Numbered from the stretch's first letter, positions 1 to 9,076 are shown. The stretch is 64,000 nucleotides of DNA from Acetobacterium paludosum (GCF_008086595.1 NZ_RXYA01000004.1:186001-250000); one strand, 5' to 3'. Notes: generated by a model not told the origin, from the letters alone. Program-made: numbers and translations.

Positions 1-1197
1 CCTGGCTTTCTTAGCCGTCTTTGAAACGCAAATTTTAAAATCTTCCGGTTCTATTTTTTTGCTTAATTTAATCGTATTTAATAAAATTGGTACATGCTCT
101 GCTTTTGGATAAGATACCAGCAGTTTTTCATTCTCCACCACCGGCTTTCCGCCAGCAATCACTGACAGCACTTTAAAATCTTCCGGCCCCGTTGTTATAT
201 TAACGTCTGCTCTTTTTCCTGGCGCCAGTCCGCCAATTTTATGATCTAATCCAAATGCTCTGGCCGCATTTAAACTGACAAACTGAATGGCTTTTGCAAA
301 ATCCGTTCCTTCTCCTAATGCAATCCGAACGGCATCATCAAGATGACCTCTTTTTACCGCGTCTATCGTATGCAAATCATCGGTAACTATACTGACCCGG
401 GATGAATCCAGGTTATTTTCCAATATGGGTTTTAATCCATCTTTCAGTCCTCTTGCTGCCGACCCTTCGCGAATCATCACATGCAGGCCGGCCCGAAGTC
501 TGGCAACCACATCTTCTCCAGAAAGCGATTCATGGTCGGTACTGATCCCAATTGCCGCACAAACATTCAGTGCCGGACCGGATATGTCAGGCAAGTGTCC
601 CTGCAAAGATTTTCCTTTTGCAAGTGTTGCATCCATCGAGTCAAGCAAATCAGGAAAGCCGGCAAGAATATATTGTCCCACACACTCAGATAAACCCACC
701 GCATCTTCACGCTCCAAAGCTTTCTTGATGATTTCAGTATTAAAACTTCCACCGCTTGTTTCCAGCTTTGGTGAAAAGGGCACATGCGAAGGGACAACAA
801 AATAAAGTTTTAGATCGGTATCCTGCGCCTCCTCCAAAACAGCCTCAATGGCCTCTAGCCCAGCTACTACACCGACTTCATGCAGATCTGTAAATATCGC
901 CGTTGTTCCGTGTTTCAAAACAATTTCTGCAAAAGGACGGATTGAAAGACTGGTGCTTTCCGGATGAATGTGTCCATCAATGAATCCCGGTGTGATGAAA
1001 TGACCTTTGGCATCAATAATTTTGGTGTTTTCGCCAATTGTATAATCCACATCTCCCACCGCCGCGATGGTATCCCCGCTGATTGCAACACCACCATCAT
1101 AAATTTCACCAGAATATACATTTACTATTTTTCCGTTTTTAACAACAATATCTGCAAACGCATTTCCACCTGCAACCGCTATTAGTTTTTTATTCAT
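1..1197 (-). CDS. ade: adenine deaminase, N-terminal part (gene continues past the left edge)
   Basis: Probable adenine deaminase of the AdeC amidohydrolase family, which converts adenine to hypoxanthine and ammonia in purine salvage; cytosolic. I translated the minus strand from an ATG at 1197, which has GGGAGG just upstream; 399 codons are inside the window without a stop. Visible motifs are the metal-binding GHIHPE at about residues 75-80, DLHEVG near 105, and VTDDLHTID near 270, all typical of this family rather than of dihydroorotase or urease. The family is usually 550-600 residues, so roughly a third (the C-terminus) lies outside. A uracil permease and a purine-hydroxylase-like enzyme elsewhere in the window fit nucleobase use, but they are not adjacent. 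Family assignment is from sequence patterns only. Confidence 0.88.
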   Translation of the reverse strand, partial: MNKKLIAVAGGNAFADIVVKNGKIVNVYSGEIYDGGVAISGDTIAAVGDVDYTIGENTKIIDAKGHFITPGFIDGHIHPESTSLSIRPFAEIVLKHGTTAIFTDLHEVGVVAGLEAIEAVLEEAQDTDLKLYFVVPSHVPFSPKLETSGGSFNTEIIKKALEREDAVGLSECVGQYILAGFPDLLDSMDATLAKGKSLQGHLPDISGPALNVCAAIGISTDHESLSGEDVVARLRAGLHVMIREGSAARGLKDGLKPILENNLDSSRVSIVTDDLHTIDAVKRGHLDDAVRIALGEGTDFAKAIQFVSLNAARAFGLDHKIGGLAPGKRADVNITTGPEDFKVLSVIAGGKPVVENEKLLVSYPKAEHVPILLNTIKLSKKIEPEDFKICVSKTAKKAR

Positions 1198-1253
1198 TTT
1201 GACCTCCCAATTCAATATTTTTAAATCATATTATTTTTATATGTTTAATATAT

Positions 1254-1286
1254 ATTATACTTTACCTTTTATTGGAAAAATGTCAA
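1254..1286 (-). promoter_or_regulatory. possible promoter of adenine deaminase
   Basis: Reading the minus strand, TTGACA (1281-1286) lies upstream of a perfect TATAAT (1254-1259), but the spacing is 21 bases, longer than ideal. TAAAGT just upstream of the TATAAT would give a 16-base spacing from the same TTGACA. One of these probably drives ade. No purine-riboswitch-like structure is evident between here and the start codon. Confidence 0.35.
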
Positions 1287-1316
1287 TCGTTTTTTTTATT
1301 CACTTGTATATTGTTT

Positions 1317-1841
1317 TTAGAAACCCCGAGTATAGGGCGTTGCACAATCCAGGCAACATTTTTTGCCATTTTCCAGACGAATCATCGGTTCAGCTGTTTT
1401 TTCTCCGCAGACCTCACAGATCACACTTTGGAAAATACGGGCGGTTTCCGGAAGTTGATAATCAGGGGTCTTAAAATCAAAGATTTTATGAGCATCCGGT
1501 TCATTAAGAATATATTCTTCCTTCTCATCCCGTTCCATGTCAGGCATGTCCTTTAAGACCAGTCGAATACTTTTTCCGGTTTTTCGATTAAAAAAAGAAA
1601 AGGCTTGTTTGCCACGGTTTCGAAAAATGAGATTTCCTTTTCCAACGCTACATCCGGTAACAACCTGAACACCGTCGACCCCACAGGCATCATTTTCAGT
1701 CACACAAACAACTTCCTCATCCTTTGAGAAGTCAATATCAAGTGCTTTAAGCGCTTCCTCAGAGGCTCGCACACCAATGGCCAATCCCGGACAGTGATGT
1801 CCGTGAAACGCAACCGATTTTTTCCATAAATTTTGATCCAT
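1317..1841 (-). CDS. FmdE family protein with C-terminal zinc ribbon
   Basis: A 174-residue cytosolic protein of the FmdE family, named after a protein encoded with formylmethanofuran dehydrogenase but widespread in anaerobes without that enzyme; its biochemical role is not established. The signature HGHHCPGL lies at residues 13-20, followed by a conserved CGVDG segment near 52. The C-terminal 35 residues carry CEVC and CLDC pairs that form a likely zinc ribbon. The start at 1841 is supported by AAGGAG eight bases upstream. The next gene upstream on the same strand is an Mrp-type P-loop ATPase, 47 bases away, so the two are probably cotranscribed. That context suggests a metal or molybdenum-enzyme assembly role, which is inference. 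Confidence 0.85.
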   Translation of the reverse strand: MDQNLWKKSVAFHGHHCPGLAIGVRASEEALKALDIDFSKDEEVVCVTENDACGVDGVQVVTGCSVGKGNLIFRNRGKQAFSFFNRKTGKSIRLVLKDMPDMERDEKEEYILNEPDAHKIFDFKTPDYQLPETARIFQSVICEVCGEKTAEPMIRLENGKKCCLDCATPYTRGF

Positions 1842-1888
1842 TTTTCCATCTCCTTAAAAAGATATTAAATTCTTTGCGCTGTTCTTTT

Positions 1889-2770
1889 TTAGTTACCGCT
1901 GCAGCCGCAACTGCAGCTTTCATTTTCTTCTTCATCTATTTCCATTGCTTCTAAAAATTCCCCGATCTGATCAAGCCAATCGCCCTCATATAATTCAATC
2001 AGCCCTTTATCACAGGCACCGGCTAGAGCAGAATTGATCGGCATCTTGGCAATTAAATCAATGCCATGTTTTTTTGCCGCTTCGTCAACATGACTCTCAC
2101 CAAATATCAGATGTTTTTTGTCACAATCAGGGCATTGGAAATATGACATATTTTCAACTAGTCCAATAACTGGGATATTCATCATTTCAGCCATTTTCAC
2201 AGCCTTTGCAACGATCATTGAAACCAATTCCTGGGGCGAGGTGACGATAATAATACCATCAACCGGCAGCGATTGGAACACGGTTAAAGGCACATCCCCG
2301 GTACCTGGCGGCATATCAACAAACATGTAATCCACATCGCCCCAGATAACATCCGTCCAGAATTGTTTTACCGCGCCGGCGATAACCGGTCCCCGCCAAA
2401 TGACTGGGTCGGTATCGTTTTCCAGCAACAAGTTGATCGACATAATTTCAATTCCCGTTTTACTGGAAATAGGGATGAAGCCTGCTTCATTTGATGTCGC
2501 CTTGGTGTGAATTCCAAAAACTTTTGGAATCGACGGTCCGGTAATATCGGCATCCAAGATCGCTGTTTTATACCCTTTTCGATTCATTGAAACGGCCATT
2601 AAAGACGTTACCAGCGATTTCCCCACCCCGCCTTTTCCGCTTACAACACCAATCACTTTTTTTATTTTGCTCAATTCATGTGGTTTTTCAGAAAAGTCAA
2701 CCGGACTTTCTGCTCTTTCATCACATTCTTCACCACAACTACCACATGTTTGACTGCAACTATCACTCAT
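1889..2770 (-). CDS. mrp: Mrp/NBP35-type P-loop ATPase (iron-sulfur cluster carrier)
   Basis: About 293 residues, cytosolic, Mrp/ApbC family; such proteins bind and transfer iron-sulfur clusters in an ATP-dependent manner. The deviant Walker A motif GKGGVGKS is at residues 45-52, followed by DADITGPS and, later, DMPPGTGD, all diagnostic. The N-terminus has a C-x3-C-x2-C-x3-C cluster within residues 5-16, like NBP35, and the C-terminus ends in a CSCGC patch; a CPDC pair lies in the second half. I prefer the ATG at 2770 because GAGGAG precedes it by about ten bases. The in-frame ATG at 2815 would add 15 lysine-rich residues and has no properly spaced ribosome site. It lies between an FmdE gene and a UPF0251 regulator. 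Confidence 0.92.
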   Translation of the reverse strand: MSDSCSQTCGSCGEECDERAESPVDFSEKPHELSKIKKVIGVVSGKGGVGKSLVTSLMAVSMNRKGYKTAILDADITGPSIPKVFGIHTKATSNEAGFIPISSKTGIEIMSINLLLENDTDPVIWRGPVIAGAVKQFWTDVIWGDVDYMFVDMPPGTGDVPLTVFQSLPVDGIIIVTSPQELVSMIVAKAVKMAEMMNIPVIGLVENMSYFQCPDCDKKHLIFGESHVDEAAKKHGIDLIAKMPINSALAGACDKGLIELYEGDWLDQIGEFLEAMEIDEEENESCSCGCSGN

Positions 2771-2996
2771 TAAATTTTTTCTCCTCTTTTGTTTGATTTT
2801 TTTGTCAGAATCCATTCCTTACCAATTTATATTAAATCATCATAGAAAATTAATTTGGTGCCAATTATCGAGAACCCATCATGCCGATCAATGGTCGATA
2901 TGATTTTACTGTGACCGTACTTCGTCTACATTCTCAATAACAGTTGATAATTTTCCCCTGATTATTTAAGCGTTTTCCAGTTCCAATAATAATGTC

Positions 2997-3377
2997 TTAT
3001 TTTTCAGACTTTTCAATCGCCGGAATCTTCTCTTCAAATCGATGCTTCGGGCATCGGCAACACCCATACATTTGTTGATCATCTTCGCAAAGTTTGTAAT
3101 TCCCGCCTTCAATTTTTAAGACATTTCCATTGACAAGGGCATCAGCTAATTTCTTTCGGGCATCATTATAGATTCGCTGAACCGTTGTCCTGGCCACATT
3201 CATACTTTCCGCACATTCCTCTTGAAGCATCCCTTCTAAATCAATGAGCCGTATCGTTTCATATTCTTCCACTGTCATTGAAATAATATTTTCTTCAAAA
3301 TTAGGTGCATTAAGCGGACCAAATAAATTACTTTCCGGCAAACAGCATACTTTTCTCCATTTTATCGGTCTTGGCAT
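2997..3377 (-). CDS. UPF0251 (DUF134) helix-turn-helix protein
   Basis: A 126-residue protein of the DUF134/UPF0251 family. It begins with the characteristic MPRP segment, has a sigma-like helix-turn-helix around residues 40-95 (EYETIRL, then [21 protein letters not shown]), and ends in a cysteine cluster ([14 protein letters not shown]). Members are predicted DNA-binding regulators with a metal or iron-sulfur site, often next to Mrp-type ATPases and nitrogenase-accessory-like proteins; targets are generally unknown. Here it lies directly upstream of mrp, with 226 bases between the genes. The start is supported by GGGAGGAAG immediately upstream. A role in regulating the mrp/FmdE pair is inferred from position. 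Confidence 0.88.
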   Translation of the reverse strand: MPRPIKWRKVCCLPESNLFGPLNAPNFEENIISMTVEEYETIRLIDLEGMLQEECAESMNVARTTVQRIYNDARKKLADALVNGNVLKIEGGNYKLCEDDQQMYGCCRCPKHRFEEKIPAIEKSEK

Positions 3378-3613
3378 ATCTTCCTCCCTAATTGTTTTAA
3401 TTCTTTCCTCAGAATTGATTGATTATGTCAAGTTCCTTCTTCTCCTGAATAATCAATGTCTTTTTCTATAGATATCGGTTATTCTATAATTATTATATCC
3501 TCTTTATAACATATGTCAATAACCTTCTTGTATAATCATTATCTGTCATTTAATTCTGACATATTTTTTCATGATTCGCAAGATATTTACAAGGCTAACT
3601 TACTTTCCCCCAA

Positions 3614-3979
3614 AAGTATGATGTTATTGTATCATCGCTTGCGCTTCATCACCTTGAAACAGATCAAGCCAAATTTGAGATGTATCAAAGAATTTATGCC
3701 GGATTGAAAGAAAACGGAATCTTTATTAATCTTGATATTGTTTTAGGAAGCAACGAAGAACTGCAAACGATCAACATGCAAAATTGGATCAATTTCATGA
3801 AACAAAACGTTCCTGAGCGTGAAATAGTTGAAAAATGGATTCCTAGTTATTATGCTGACGACCGTCCCACCACTTTGCGATCGCATATCAAATTTTTGGA
3901 AGAAGCGGGCTTTAAAGAAGTTGATGTCATCTACAAAGCCTTTAATTATAGCGTCTTCTGTGGCAGAAAAAGAGTTTAA
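3614..3979 (+). pseudogene. C-terminal remnant of a SAM methyltransferase
   Basis: The frame from 3614 reads KYDVIVSSLALHHLE and continues through a C-terminal region (ENGIFINLDIV, then a GFKEVDVIYK segment) to a stop at 3977-3979. This is the second half of a class I methyltransferase, beginning at motif II. The AdoMet-binding motif I is missing, and a stop (3596-3598) closes the same frame just upstream. Part of the lost sequence may survive in the other frame around 3570-3610, which would mean a frameshift as well as a 5' deletion. No ribosome site precedes the internal ATG at 3680. It is on the opposite strand to its neighbours. I read it as a decaying gene; an intact 99-residue protein from 3680 is possible but unlikely. 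Confidence 0.7.
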
Positions 3980-4078
3980 GTAACCGATAAATCAGGTTGC
4001 ACAAATCTCATAACTACTGAACCCATGAACTGATGTTCAAGATGATAAATGATGTTTTCATTCAAAATCAAGGGGCTG

Positions 4079-4612
4079 CTAACTGTCTCTTGATTTGCTT
4101 CCCCCCTGCAGGTCATGTACAAGCATTGGTGGGAGCTCATCACGGTTTTCCCTGGTAACCATAATGAGTTTCACTTTGGGATGATTTCTCAGAATGTCGG
4201 TAAAACCAGTACTTGCCAGCTTTATCACGCCCAAGACGGGTTTATCGCCATCCAGAGTTTCAAGTATTTCCTTTTGAAATTGAAGCGCATGACGCTCAAA
4301 ATTTCCGCATTCATCCATTATAATCAGGTCTGACTCCACTCGGGCCGAGCGGATCAATTCAACGCCATCGATATCAAATTTATCCGTCAAAACCTGGGGA
4401 AAGCCGTCTTTTCTAAACCGGACGATGCCGTTATTTTCAGTAAATACATTCGCATCAGCTGCTGAATTCATATAAAGCAGCCGGTCTTCACAGCCTCGAT
4501 CGGGACCGAAGTAAGTTTTAAAGCCTCCGTAAGATCGATTAAGCAGTGTCAATGTCCTGGCAATGACAGTGCTTTTTCCAATCTGTATTTCACCGGTAAG
4601 AAATATTTTCAT
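4079..4612 (-). CDS. THEP1-type nucleoside-triphosphatase
   Basis: A 177-residue cytosolic P-loop protein of the NTPase_1/THEP1 family (DUF265). Walker A is GEIQIGKST at residues 7-15 and Walker B is LIIMDECGNFE near 97-107. Characterised members hydrolyse ATP and GTP slowly; the physiological role is unknown. It is the last gene of operon A and its ATG directly abuts the stop of the methyltransferase gene upstream, so translation is probably coupled. Operon partners (DUF364, a HypB/UreG-like protein, an ABC ATPase and a metal-type importer) suggest it acts on a metal or cofactor. I see no clear terminator after it. Confidence 0.8.
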   Translation of the reverse strand: MKIFLTGEIQIGKSTVIARTLTLLNRSYGGFKTYFGPDRGCEDRLLYMNSAADANVFTENNGIVRFRKDGFPQVLTDKFDIDGVELIRSARVESDLIIMDECGNFERHALQFQKEILETLDGDKPVLGVIKLASTGFTDILRNHPKVKLIMVTRENRDELPPMLVHDLQGGSKSRDS

Positions 4613-5314
4613 CTATTTGCAGTCTCCTTCGAGTTCAAATATTCCGACGGATTTTTTTTTGGGCATATAGAAAGGGTATTCCTTTTCTTTTGTTTCAATG
4701 AGTTTCTGAGCGAGGAAATGATTCAAATCCTCATCGTTGACTTCAGCATAATTTGTTTTAATATAACTTTTCGCTTCTTCGATAGAAATTAATGGTTGTC
4801 CAAATTCCAGCGAAACTTCCGTAAGTGAATAGGCTATTCCTTTTTCTTTTAACGCTGCTTCCACTTTATCATAGCTATTTCTGTGAAAGGCTCGATGTTT
4901 ATCAATACATGGGTTATTTTCATTCTTTTTGTCGACTACCGCAATTAATTTTTTGCAGAAGGGAAAGAATTTTTCTAATTCATGACTGCCAAAAAAACTG
5001 GTGTAAATAACATCCCAACTTTTGTCAATATCATTACAATCCATCAAGCAGGTCTCAATATTTGTAATTCCTCGATCCTCTATGTTCTTTTGCAGTGACT
5101 TAATGGCTTCTTTGTTAATATCGATACAGGTAATATTCTTAATACTTTTACTCAATTCCAAATCAACCAGTCCCAAGCCACATCCGATATCACAGAAGGT
5201 AGAATATCCCGCCAATTTCGGTGTAACCAAATCCGCGATATTCTTAAAAAATCCCGAATACTCATTTGCTTCCTGATACCATTTGATTGTGACAGCATTC
5301 CAATTAAAATTCAT
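4613..5314 (-). CDS. class I SAM-dependent methyltransferase (operon A)
   Basis: A 233-residue protein with a clear AdoMet-binding motif I, DIGCGLGL, at residues 42-49, the acidic motif II residue in CIDIN near 78, and a WDVIYTSFFG motif IV segment near 115. The catalytic class cannot be told from sequence, and the C-terminal half is not typical of a protein or RNA methyltransferase I recognise. It starts three bases after the stop of the DUF364 gene and abuts the THEP1 gene, so it is part of operon A. Operon B also contains a methyltransferase (12125-12790), of a different subgroup. A substrate linked to a metal ligand or cofactor is inference from context. Confidence 0.8.
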   Translation of the reverse strand: MNFNWNAVTIKWYQEANEYSGFFKNIADLVTPKLAGYSTFCDIGCGLGLVDLELSKSIKNITCIDINKEAIKSLQKNIEDRGITNIETCLMDCNDIDKSWDVIYTSFFGSHELEKFFPFCKKLIAVVDKKNENNPCIDKHRAFHRNSYDKVEAALKEKGIAYSLTEVSLEFGQPLISIEEAKSYIKTNYAEVNDEDLNHFLAQKLIETKEKEYPFYMPKKKSVGIFELEGDCK

Positions 5315-5317
5315 TTC

Positions 5318-6082
5318 TCACCTCATTGTTTTTTTTAACGAAACCTTTTGGCCAGCCACATGCAGCTTCACATTTTCAGCACCGGAGGCTATACTAACGG
5401 CACGTTGATTGTCTTTAATGACAAATCCGGATAAGTCGCCGATGCCGTAATCAAAAAACACCGGAGCAAGAGGGGTTCCCGGCCCAACAATGGTAATCAG
5501 CTGAGCATTTTTTGAAAGTTCCAGAAATCTCGGAAGGGTTTTATCCAAAACCGATGCACAGGTTAAATAGACATAATCACACTCTGGCAGTATATATTCA
5601 CTGGCAGTTATGGGATAATCCCCTTCTTCCGGCTCCCACTCAATGATCGAGAAGTCGCATTTCGGTGCCATCAGTTTTTCGATATACGGGAAATGTCCGA
5701 CGACCGCAACTTTCTTATCCTTTATTTCATTTTGAGACATAATAAACGGATCAAACCTGCGATCCTCCACACGCGGTGCATCAGAAAATTCAACGCCGTT
5801 ATCTCTGGCAACCCGGGGATTATTGTAATGCGCATTGATTGCCGCCACGCCTACCGCTGCCTCGACAAAATTCCAGGACTTTACGCATTCGGCAACCTCG
5901 CGAAGCGGCATTCCAATCTTATTTTTTGTAAGCATTGGCATTCTCGTTTCATACGGCTTGGATGATGCAATTCCAACCCCGTTGCCACTCCGGATTAAAG
6001 TCCGTTTCTTACCGCAAATCATCTCATCCACAATTTTATTCTCAGGGATTCCCTTGATTAAAGCGTCATAAATTTCCCACAT
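5318..6082 (-). CDS. DUF364 (putative heavy-metal chelation) protein
   Basis: A 254-residue protein of the DUF4213/DUF364 type. The N-terminal part (about 1-80) resembles an enolase-N-like fold with the segment SGNGVGIASSKPYETR. The C-terminal part (about 100-250) is Rossmann-like, with VAVVGHFPYIEKL and SEYILPECDYVYLTCASVLDKTLPRFLE. Structures of DUF364 members from a related Firmicute led to a proposal of metal chelation; no reaction has been demonstrated to my knowledge. It sits 15 bases after the ABC ATPase gene and three bases before the methyltransferase gene. Its presence in an operon headed by a FecCD-type importer fits a metal or metal-chelate substrate. Confidence 0.82.
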   Translation of the reverse strand: MWEIYDALIKGIPENKIVDEMICGKKRTLIRSGNGVGIASSKPYETRMPMLTKNKIGMPLREVAECVKSWNFVEAAVGVAAINAHYNNPRVARDNGVEFSDAPRVEDRRFDPFIMSQNEIKDKKVAVVGHFPYIEKLMAPKCDFSIIEWEPEEGDYPITASEYILPECDYVYLTCASVLDKTLPRFLELSKNAQLITIVGPGTPLAPVFFDYGIGDLSGFVIKDNQRAVSIASGAENVKLHVAGQKVSLKKTMR

Positions 6083-6097
6083 AGAACCTACTCCTTT

Positions 6098-7120
6098 TCA
6101 TATTTTAATTAATTCTTCGGTGATCAAACCACCCTGACGGAGCGTATTGCGAAGTTTCAACAGAACATTATCAAACTTTTCAATGCCATCAAGGCTTTGC
6201 TTTTCAACCACAGAAGTTTCTATTATTTTATAAATTCCGCCATTCTTAATTACAATCCGTTTATTGGCACTCAGTGCTAATAATGGATCATGCGTCGAAA
6301 CAAATATAATTTTATCTTTTTTAGCTAAAAGAAGCACTGCTTGTCGCCGATCAATGCCGGCATTTTCAATTTCATCAATCAGAACGATCGGTGATTCACT
6401 CATATATGCTGTGTCTGCAATCATCAATGCCCGGGATTGTCCACCACTGAGTTGGGTCACTTTTGTATCTTCGGAGAATTGCTCGCCGGCCAACTCATTG
6501 GCACATTGAAAGCACTTTTCCACCACTTCATTAACATTCGGTGTCAATCTTGATTTGGCGTGCATTTCAAGGAATTCCCGGGCCGTCAGATCCATGACAA
6601 AATTCATATTCTGAGAAAGCTGAGCGACCAGTTTACCATCCATCTCAAAGCGCTGCAGATCATCAAGCTCGGCACCATTTACCATTATCTGCCTTTTGGT
6701 GGGAGTATCCCTTTGCGCCAGACATTCAATGTCGTTTAACAATCGACTCTTACCTGAACCGGTGGGTCCGACAATGCTGATAATCTCTCCGGCTGAAATG
6801 GTCAGACTGATATTCTCCGGCTCCATCAATTTATTAACGCCACCATTGATAGTAATAGACAAGACTGAATTCAAGGCGATTTCGGTCTGGGAAAATGTTT
6901 CAAGGAACACACATAAGTTTTGCAATATTTCAGCACGATCCAACCCGAATTCTTCAAGCATTTCATCTTCAACTTCATCAAGTGCCTGTGGAAAAATCAG
7001 GTCTTTCGAAATGCTGCTTAAACGGTAATTAGCAAGAAAATCATCAGCGATTGGATACTGCTTTATTACTACTGCCACGGTCTGACTGTTTATTATTTCC
7101 ATAAAATCTTGTTTTATCAT
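6098..7120 (-). CDS. ABC-type ATPase with an N-terminal extension, non-canonical Walker B (operon A)
   Basis: A 340-residue ATPase. Residues 1-80 form an acidic helical extension not found in importer ATPases. Walker A is GPTGSGKS at 118-125, the signature is LSGGQSRALM near 221, and Walker B reads VLIDEIENAGIDRR, where transporters have DEPT. The H-loop is STHDP. There is no partner permease of matching type beside it. The GTPase-like gene upstream overlaps it by four bases (ATGA). A close paralogue is encoded at 13569-14528, again paired with the same P-loop protein. I infer a soluble ATPase that works with that partner in metal or cofactor assembly rather than in transport; a transport role cannot be excluded. 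Confidence 0.75.
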   Translation of the reverse strand: MIKQDFMEIINSQTVAVVIKQYPIADDFLANYRLSSISKDLIFPQALDEVEDEMLEEFGLDRAEILQNLCVFLETFSQTEIALNSVLSITINGGVNKLMEPENISLTISAGEIISIVGPTGSGKSRLLNDIECLAQRDTPTKRQIMVNGAELDDLQRFEMDGKLVAQLSQNMNFVMDLTAREFLEMHAKSRLTPNVNEVVEKCFQCANELAGEQFSEDTKVTQLSGGQSRALMIADTAYMSESPIVLIDEIENAGIDRRQAVLLLAKKDKIIFVSTHDPLLALSANKRIVIKNGGIYKIIETSVVEKQSLDGIEKFDNVLLKLRNTLRQGGLITEELIKI

Positions 7121-7809
7121 ATTTCTGTAAACTCCATTTTCTTCATCATACCCATCTGGTAAGCTTCGCCGATTGTTGTTTCACCGGTGCAGTAAGAGCA
7201 AACCGAGGACGGGGTCGTAAAACGGAGTTTCATGTCTCTCAGCGTGTGGACATCCAAAGCCTGCTGCAGATATTTTGCCAGCATAAATGATCCCTGTCCC
7301 GTAATGCCGTTAACAAAAATAATCTTAGCTGAGGTATTCACCTGTTTGATATTAAACGCAAAGACTTCCCGCTCTGCCTGGGAAACAATATCCCCTTTTG
7401 TCACCACGACAATATCCGCGAATTTCAGCATCGGTCCAATTTTTCGGGGCGTGTTCACGCCAGATAAATTATCAATAACACAGATTGATAAAATCCCTTT
7501 AATATAGGGAGAACAGCGGTTGCAAAGGCCGGCACTCTCAGTGATGAGCATTTCAAAGCCGGATCGCATGCCCCATTGAACGGCATCTTCAACATTGCTG
7601 ACAAAATAGTGGTCAGGACATATTTTTCCTGAAAAGCCCATCTGAACCGGTATGCCCGCTTCTTCATAACTGATATTATCAAATGAAGTGAGACAGTCAA
7701 ATTTTACAACGCCGATACTGCCTTTAGGCATATCCAGACACTCAATGAGCTTTAAAACAACCGCCGTCTTTCCTGAAGAGGGCGGTCCGGCAACAGTTAT
7801 TAGTTTCAT
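7117..7809 (-). CDS. cysteine-rich HypB/UreG/CobW-like P-loop protein (operon A)
   Basis: A 230-residue SIMIBI-class P-loop protein. Walker A is GPPSSGKT at residues 8-15; TKGD at about 147 is the likely guanine-specificity motif; GITGQG lies near 175. It resembles the nickel-insertion GTPases HypB and UreG but has its own cysteine pattern: KFDCL, CPDHYF, AGLCNRCSP and a C-terminal CSYCTGE. These are all conserved in the paralogue at 12853-13548 and could hold a metal or cluster. It overlaps the ABC ATPase gene by four bases. A strong hairpin separates it from the binding-protein gene upstream, so it may be partly uncoupled from the importer genes. Function as a metallochaperone is inference. 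Confidence 0.78.
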   Translation of the reverse strand: MKLITVAGPPSSGKTAVVLKLIECLDMPKGSIGVVKFDCLTSFDNISYEEAGIPVQMGFSGKICPDHYFVSNVEDAVQWGMRSGFEMLITESAGLCNRCSPYIKGILSICVIDNLSGVNTPRKIGPMLKFADIVVVTKGDIVSQAEREVFAFNIKQVNTSAKIIFVNGITGQGSFMLAKYLQQALDVHTLRDMKLRFTTPSSVCSYCTGETTIGEAYQMGMMKKMEFTEI

Positions 7810-7853
7810 TTGTTTACCTTCTTTTTATTTATATAGTTTTTCCTAATATTACG

Positions 7854-7889
7854 AAAACGGCAAAGTAGTCTGATTTGGCTACTTTGCCG
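7854..7889 (-). terminator. intrinsic terminator or attenuator inside operon A
   Basis: On the minus strand CGGCAAAGTAG (from 7889) pairs perfectly with CTACTTTGCCG (to 7858), followed by TTTT. The 11-bp stem lies just after the stop of the binding-protein gene and before the P-loop gene. It probably reduces transcription into the downstream five genes. A weak TATATA-like -10 follows it, so a second promoter is possible. Confidence 0.75.
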
Positions 7890-7909
7890 CGCATTTAATA
7901 AATTATATA

Positions 7910-9001
7910 CTATTTTGTAGTTTTTCCAAGTGAATTTGCTACCAAGGCATTATATTGATCCTGGGTCAGATCGCAATGATAGAAGAGTTTATAATATTCT
8001 TTCGCTTTATCATAAACATTGTATTTTGCCTGATCTGGATATAACAACTGAGCCATCCAAATATCACCCATGTAGCGGTTGACAGAAGGTGGGCTGCCCA
8101 TCCAGTTGTAAGGACCATTTGGCACTTCGTAATACTTTCCATTTTTTATAGCGGTAAGCTGCTGCCAGGCCGGATCACTTGCCACGGTGCTGTAAATGCT
8201 GTCCGGTGCAAAAATGATGACATCCGGATCCCATAACAGCAACTGTTCCATACTCACGGTATCGCCGGTACCCATGCTTGAGACTGAATCCAAGACGGCG
8301 ACGTTATTGCCGACCTTATCGATAACCTCGGCATGGATCGAACCTTTGGCAATTACATTCAGGCCGTTATCGCCGGAACAGTAAACCACCTTGAGTTTTC
8401 CTGCTTCTCCAACTTTATTCATAATAGCCTGGGTATCACTATTGACTCCTTCACAGTACTTAGCCAGTGCTTCGCCCTCTTTTGTCATGCCTAAAAGTTT
8501 ACCCAGCGTTCTGTAGGCTTCCGGCATCTTATCTAATGTTCCATCTATATGCACGGCTGGTATTCCAACCTGTGTCTGAATGGCATCCATATCTTCGACC
8601 ACTGTTTTCTTGGGATCACCAATATCAATAATGATTTGAGGATTTACCTTTGCAACTTCTTCAAGGTTTAAATTTTTCATCCCATAAAACTGCCCCAGAA
8701 CGGGTAGGTTTAAGTACTGGGTATCAAGATATTGTTTATTTAGATCCGTCCAATCACTGGTAATGCCGACAAACTTATCAGGTGCTAAAGCAAAAAGCGC
8801 CATTTGAGCCAATGAACCCGAAGGCACGATTCGGGTAATATTGGTCGGTACTTCCACTGTTCGTCCCGTTGAGTCTGTAAAACTGGTGGTTGCACTTGCA
8901 CTTGAATCGCTTGCTTTACTGGTGCTGCAGGCCGTTGTCATTGCTGTCATCGACAAAATTAGACAAGCTGCAAGCAGCATCGAAATAATTCTTTTTTTCA
9001 T
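7910..9001 (-). CDS. FecB/MolA-type ABC substrate-binding lipoprotein
   Basis: A 363-residue periplasmic-binding protein of the iron-siderophore/cobalamin/molybdate cluster, attached to the outer face of the membrane. The signal peptide ends in a lipobox with Cys25 (MTTAC). The mature part starts with the family pattern FTDSTGRTVEVP, has a helical backbone linker, and near the C-terminus GPYNWMGSPPSVNR. That last motif is one I associate with the MolA-like branch that binds small oxyanions or metal complexes rather than large siderophores; the substrate cannot be fixed from sequence. It is the third gene of the importer set after the permease and ATPase genes. A terminator follows it. Confidence 0.85.
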   Translation of the reverse strand: MKKRIISMLLAACLILSMTAMTTACSTSKASDSSASATTSFTDSTGRTVEVPTNITRIVPSGSLAQMALFALAPDKFVGITSDWTDLNKQYLDTQYLNLPVLGQFYGMKNLNLEEVAKVNPQIIIDIGDPKKTVVEDMDAIQTQVGIPAVHIDGTLDKMPEAYRTLGKLLGMTKEGEALAKYCEGVNSDTQAIMNKVGEAGKLKVVYCSGDNGLNVIAKGSIHAEVIDKVGNNVAVLDSVSSMGTGDTVSMEQLLLWDPDVIIFAPDSIYSTVASDPAWQQLTAIKNGKYYEVPNGPYNWMGSPPSVNRYMGDIWMAQLLYPDQAKYNVYDKAKEYYKLFYHCDLTQDQYNALVANSLGKTTK

Positions 9002-9076
9002 TTTTCTCCTCTTTCACATAATATATTTTAGAACCCTTTCCAGGTATCTAATCATAAGTTAAATTTTTCGCGCTCT

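Noticed and set aside
425-805. plus-strand open frames of 70-126 codons over 425-805
   Set aside because: They are shadows of the adenine deaminase gene, which is continuous on the minus strand.
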